Shown piece after piece: positions 60,082-64,000 of a DNA stretch of 64,000 nucleotides. The stretch spans positions 124,001-188,000 of the forward strand of contig SWDT01000024.1 of NCBI GenBank assembly GCA_009193035.1. The letters run 5' to 3'. This DNA comes from Halicephalobus mephisto. Taxonomy: Eukaryota; Nematoda; Chromadorea; Rhabditida; Panagrolaimidae. The position numbers and the translations under genes are program-made. Positions within the stretch are counted from its first letter, which is position 1. Each line of letters opens with the position of its first letter. Under the pieces are notes generated by a model, which was not told the DNA's origin, searched no databases, and saw only the letters and a list, made by a program, of their open reading frames with translations.

Positions 60082-61646
60082 TCTAGATTCATTAAATAAG
60101 AAAAAAACGAAGGTAAAAATATGAATATAAAAGGAGGAAAAGGGAGTTCAAAGAATTTGTTGGAAAGGGACAATCGTGATTCCGCATGTTGCCAATTAGA
60201 AAATGGCGAGTGTGGCAATTTATACAAACGGAAATTCCGAATTTGGAATGACGTCACGTCGAATCCACCTCTGCCTATTATTCCAACTACCAACATTTTT
60301 TTTACTAAGTCGAACCTTCAATTTCGGTGTGAAAAAACGGCTTATGTAAATTATATATATTTTATTTTTCCACAAAAGCAAATACACAACAGTACTTAAA
60401 TTCTAAATTTTATTATTTCTCTTGATTTTTTAGTTATTTCAGGACTTTATCAAATCTCCAAATCCTGTAGTAGAACAATCTATCGAGGAAATTCAGGAGT
60501 TTCTGGCATTTTTGGAGAAAATTGAATGCTGAAGTGGGGTGCAACCTCGCTCCTAAAATAAAGATCCATCTGTTGCCCCGGGATTTTGTGTTGAATAGAA
60601 TAATGATTCGCTGCTCTTGTGAACTTTGGAACAAGTAAGAAAATTACGAACTTCACGTTGGATGCAAACACGGTTTATTGTTCACTTCCATACTTTCTGA
60701 CTCATGAAACGTGTATAAAGTTAAATAGGTTCCGTATTTGTCACTCTATTCAATTATCTAATATAATTTTGTAGCACTAGTAAACTGGTCACAAGCATTC
60801 GACTATCCCAGTTGTCCCAAAATCATTCGTTTAATTTTTATGATTCATTCTTGTTTCACATATCAAGCGTTATAGAAAAGAAATTGTTTGGACAACGACT
60901 AGAAACGGACAGTTTTCCGAATTTCTCAGATACTATTCGAGGTCATGTCATGTAAGCGAGAAGCGGATAGTGATTTTTGAATTTCTAAAATTGTTCCTTC
61001 TTAGGCACTATCCTACAATTTATGCTGCAATCGATCAGTCACGAATAGTGCTTGGAAATTCTCCAAAATTGTTCCTTTTGCAACACTATCCATACAATCT
61101 GTACTGCAGTTTATCGACCACAGATAGTGATTTTAGAATTTCAGAAATTGCTTTTCCTTAGACACTCTTCTGCAATTCCTACTACAGCTGATAAATCGTG
61201 GATAATCTTTTGAAATTCCACAAATTGTTCTTTTTAGTTATAACCATAATTTCTTCCAATAAATTGGCTAAAACAGAGTTCGCCCATAAAAAACGCCCAT
61301 TTTCGATTCGCTCTTATCTGTAAACGTAGCTATATTGAATTTGTTTCGTTTGCTTTGCTCAGGATAGAAATTTATTCTGACACGTTTCTATATTTTCATT
61401 CTTTTTCTTCATTATGACGAGGTGAATCCTGATTGGCTCAAATGATCATGAATCTCATAAGGTCAATAAGGAAGTTACTCTTCCACGAATTTGTATCGGA
61501 TTTCGCGGAGTTGTAAAATATAATCCTTTTTGTATATATGGTGATTTACGAATTTAATCCGACAAATGACACATTTCAGGTGACTTACTCAATGAGGATA
61601 GTCTTATTTTTTATTTGAATTAGCTTTTCAAAATTTCAACGAAAGC
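60082..61646. other. Divergent intergenic region, helical protein / mannosidase II
   Basis: No gene seen. A GC-moderate 200 bp next to the helical-protein start is the likely promoter. The middle (60895-61246) is a palindromic-repeat tandem array. The rest is AT-rich up to the mannosidase ATG at 61647. Confidence 0.5.
60895..61246. repeat. Tandem array of palindromic repeat, unit about 78 bp
   Basis: GATAGTG-type words start at about 60966, 61044, 61123 and 61201, a steady period of 78-79 bp. Each unit runs GATAGTGATTTT-GAATTTC, then AAATTGTTCCTTTT, CACTATCC, and TACAATTTATGCTGCA. A preceding unit at about 60895-60950 (GACTAGAAACGGACAGTTTT...) is in the opposite orientation. Divergence rises toward the right end. 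Confidence 0.8.
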
Positions 61647-64000
61647 ATGCCAACCTTCAGAAAGTAAGTAGATTTTTAGTTCTCAAAATTACGGTGGAAT
61701 GAGTTTCACCCATATGACTGTTCTCCATTATATAAATTTTGGGTTTCTGAACAAATATGGAGAACAACGGAAATTTCGATCATATTGAAGTTGAAAATAG
61801 GTGCCGAAATTCTATGAAGTTAAGATTCTAAAGCAATCTAAATTAATAGATTCCGATGAAATTACAATAATTTCAGTTACAAATCTACCCAACCGTTTAC
61901 AAAACACTTGATCGTGATAGGCATTGGATTGTCTTTGTTATTCTTGCTCATCGTTTACAGTCATGGGAACAGTGACAATCCAGAGGAAACACTTGTTAGA
62001 ATCAAGGTTGATAAAGAACCACAAAATGTAAGATTCTCCCTTGCATTTCGTGTATGAATTTCCATCTGAAACAATTCTCTTTCAGAACCCAACTGACGAT
62101 GAGATCAGCAAACTCAAAACACAAATTAACAGTCTCACAAATGATCTATCTGATGAAAGAGAAGCAATAGAAACTCTTCAAGATCAGATTGCTGAACTTC
62201 AGAAGATCCTCCAGCAAAAATCAGATAATATTCCGACCGTTACGGGCAACAAAGTGGCTGTTGTCCACAAAACTTTGTCCGAGTCAAAGTCCAATCAAAG
62301 CGAAGAACATAATTTTTGTTCCACAAAAAAATTCTACTCGAGCAAAGGAGACATCCAGGTTTGTTTATTCAATTACACTAAAGAGATATCTGAAATTGTA
62401 GATGCTCCAAGCATATGAAATAATTCCATTCGACAATGCTAAAGGAGGCGTTTGGGAGCAAGGCTTCGAAATTACCTATGACAAACAGGCGATTCTGCAA
62501 GAAGACAAACTCCAGGTTTTTGTTGTTCCTCACAGCCATAACGATCCAGGATGGTGGTACACATTTGAAGGATATTACTCCATGTATACTGATAACATCC
62601 TCACTTTTGCGAACAAGTACCTCCATGAATTCAATGACATGAGATTCATCTATGCAGAAATGTCTTTTCTGGAGCTTTGGTGGAAGAAACACACAGAGCA
62701 GGATAGAACTAGGATGAAAGAGTTAATTCAGAATGGGCATTTGGAAGTAACAACAGGAGCTTGGGTCATGACCGATGAAGCTAATTCCCACCTGTTTTCT
62801 ATTGTGACGGAGATGATGGAAGGACACGAATTCGTCAATAACGTTGTTGGTAAGTGGATTTCATATATCAAACATACCGGAAAATTGATTTCTGTGTGTA
62901 AAATCCCAAAGTCCGTGTGAATCAGATAACCTCTTAATTTTCCAGGTTATAAACCCTCTACTCATTGGTCGATTGATCCTTTCGGTCTCTCTCCTACTTT
63001 AGCTTATCTTATGAAGCAATCCAACATCTCCAACCTCGCTATCCACAGAGTTCATTATTCAGTCAAGAAGTTCCTCGCCCAGACAAAGGACTTGGAATTT
63101 AAGTGGAGACAACTATGGGCAGGAGATAATTCTAAAACAGACGTTTTCACCCACATGTTCCCCTTCAGTTCTTACGATGTTCCTAAGACTTGTGGTCCTG
63201 ACCCTGGGGTTTGCTGTCAGTTCGATTTCCGAAGGCTTGGCACTAATGGCTGTGCGGAATACAACACCGCTGCTGAAAGCATCACTGATATGAATCTGGA
63301 ACACAAGGCGACTATCTTAGCGGATCAGTACAGAAAGAAGGCTCAACTTTACAAGACGAATGTCCTGCTTGTTCCTTTGGGAGACGACTTCCGATATCCG
63401 CTAGAGTCTGAATGGCAGAATGTCAGAAACAACTTTGCGAAATTATTTCCATATATCAACAACCAACCAGGATTTAACATGGAAGTTAAATTTGGGACTT
63501 TGAAAGACTACTTCGAAGCCAGCAAACTCCGGCAGAAAGACGATATAAAAATCGTGAGTGGGGACTTTTTCACCTATGCAGACAGAGATGACCACTACTG
63601 GAGCGGCTACTACACCTCTAGACCGTTCTGCAAACACATGGACAGAACGGTACAGCACTACGTCAGGACCGCGGATATCCTTTTCTCTGCTTGGTTATGG
63701 AAGCATACATCCGAAGGAAAGAGCTTGGAACAATTTCAAGGAAATAAAGTCTACGATCTCCTGGTCGAAGCCAGAAGACACTTGTCGGTGTTTCAACATC
63801 ATGACGGCGTTACTGGAACTGCCAAAAACAGTGTTGTTGTGGATTATGCTAAAAAGTGAGTTTTCTTTATTTCCCATATATGAAGTAAAAACATTTCAGA
63901 ATGTTGACAGCTATTACAAATTGCCAAAAGGTAATTCAGGAAGCCACTTTTGCTCTGAATGAAATTTCTTCTGATTCTGGAGTAGTTGATGCCAAATTCT
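61647..64000 (+). CDS. aman-2: Golgi alpha-mannosidase II (GH38), 3' end outside window
   Basis: Six visible exons (61647-61663, 61877-62027, 62086-62358, 62402-62849, 62946-63855, 63900 to the edge) join in phase to 633 residues; the full enzyme is about 1145. It is a type II membrane protein: a short cytosolic tail, a membrane anchor at HLIVIGIGLSLLFLLIVYSH, then a coiled-coil stem (ISKLKTQINSLTNDLSDERE onward). The catalytic domain shows the zinc site PHSHNDPGWWYTFE, the nucleophile Asp in HWSIDPFG and FQHHDGVTGTAKN. The enzyme removes two mannoses from GlcNAcMan5GlcNAc2 in the medial Golgi, committing N-glycans to the complex type. All active-site residues in view are intact. Confidence 0.95.

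Noticed and set aside
13954..61246. CRISPR-like array reading of the repeats
   Set aside because: The genome is eukaryotic, repeats are diverged and palindromic throughout, and there are no unique spacers of constant length.

Overview
The window reads as nuclear DNA of a nematode. It is AT-rich, and its genes are split by introns that are often only 45-60 bp long, with GT donors and short T-rich acceptors ending in (T)TTCAG. Several start codons lie just downstream of an acceptor-like sequence with no upstream exon in view, as expected for spliced-leader trans-splicing. The gene content fits: a nematode-style serpentine receptor, a nuclear receptor with the CNAFFRR P-box, a secreted fungal-type class 3 lipase, a Max factor (mxl-3 type), a LIM-homeobox gene (ceh-14), LET-413/Scribble, Golgi mannosidase II (aman-2) and a tRNA-Gly(GCC). 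The species is not identifiable. A Scribble protein with two PDZ domains argues against Caenorhabditis itself.

Layout. 1.7-3.0 kb (+): serpentine receptor. 4.0-6.0 kb (+): cytochrome b561. 6.06-6.29 kb (-): small basic protein. 8.0-11.1 kb (+): class 3 lipase. 11.3-13.2 kb (-): Max-like bHLH-Zip. 13.2-23.2 kb: about 10 kb without a supportable gene. 23.2-24.1 kb (-): pyridoxamine 5'-phosphate oxidase. 24.5-26.8 kb (+): Rubicon-homology protein. 28.6-30.6 kb (+): nuclear hormone receptor. 30.7-31.9 kb (-): tRNA 2-thiolation subunit CTU2. 32.2-34.7 kb (+): propionyl-CoA carboxylase alpha. 35.0-43.2 kb (-): ceh-14, with a 5.9 kb intron. 43.3 kb (+): tRNA-Gly. 45.1-47.1 kb (-): ECHDC3-like protein. 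47.5-51.5 kb (-): LET-413/Scribble. 51.5-56.4 kb: intergenic. 56.4-60.1 kb (-): a 1021-residue helical protein I do not recognise. 61.6 kb to the right edge (+): mannosidase II, cut by the window.

The exon models were built by hand. For almost every gene the phases match at all junctions and the product is close to the usual family length; the 5' half of the Rubicon-like gene is the exception. The genes are mainly unrelated housekeeping, signalling and developmental genes, and I see no pathway cluster. Close pairs are the divergent CTU2/PCCA pair (321 bp between ATGs), the divergent PNPO/Rubicon pair (about 410 bp), and three convergent pairs: b561/small gene, NHR/CTU2 and PCCA/ceh-14.

The most unusual non-coding signal is a dispersed family of short palindromic repeats. 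It has GGATAGTG and CACTATCC ends around an asymmetric AT-rich core. I found it at 13 loci in introns and intergenic DNA, including an array of four units of about 78 bp between the helical-repeat gene and mannosidase II. Other signals are foldback elements in introns, and a run of nine CACGTG E-boxes in and upstream of the Max-like gene.
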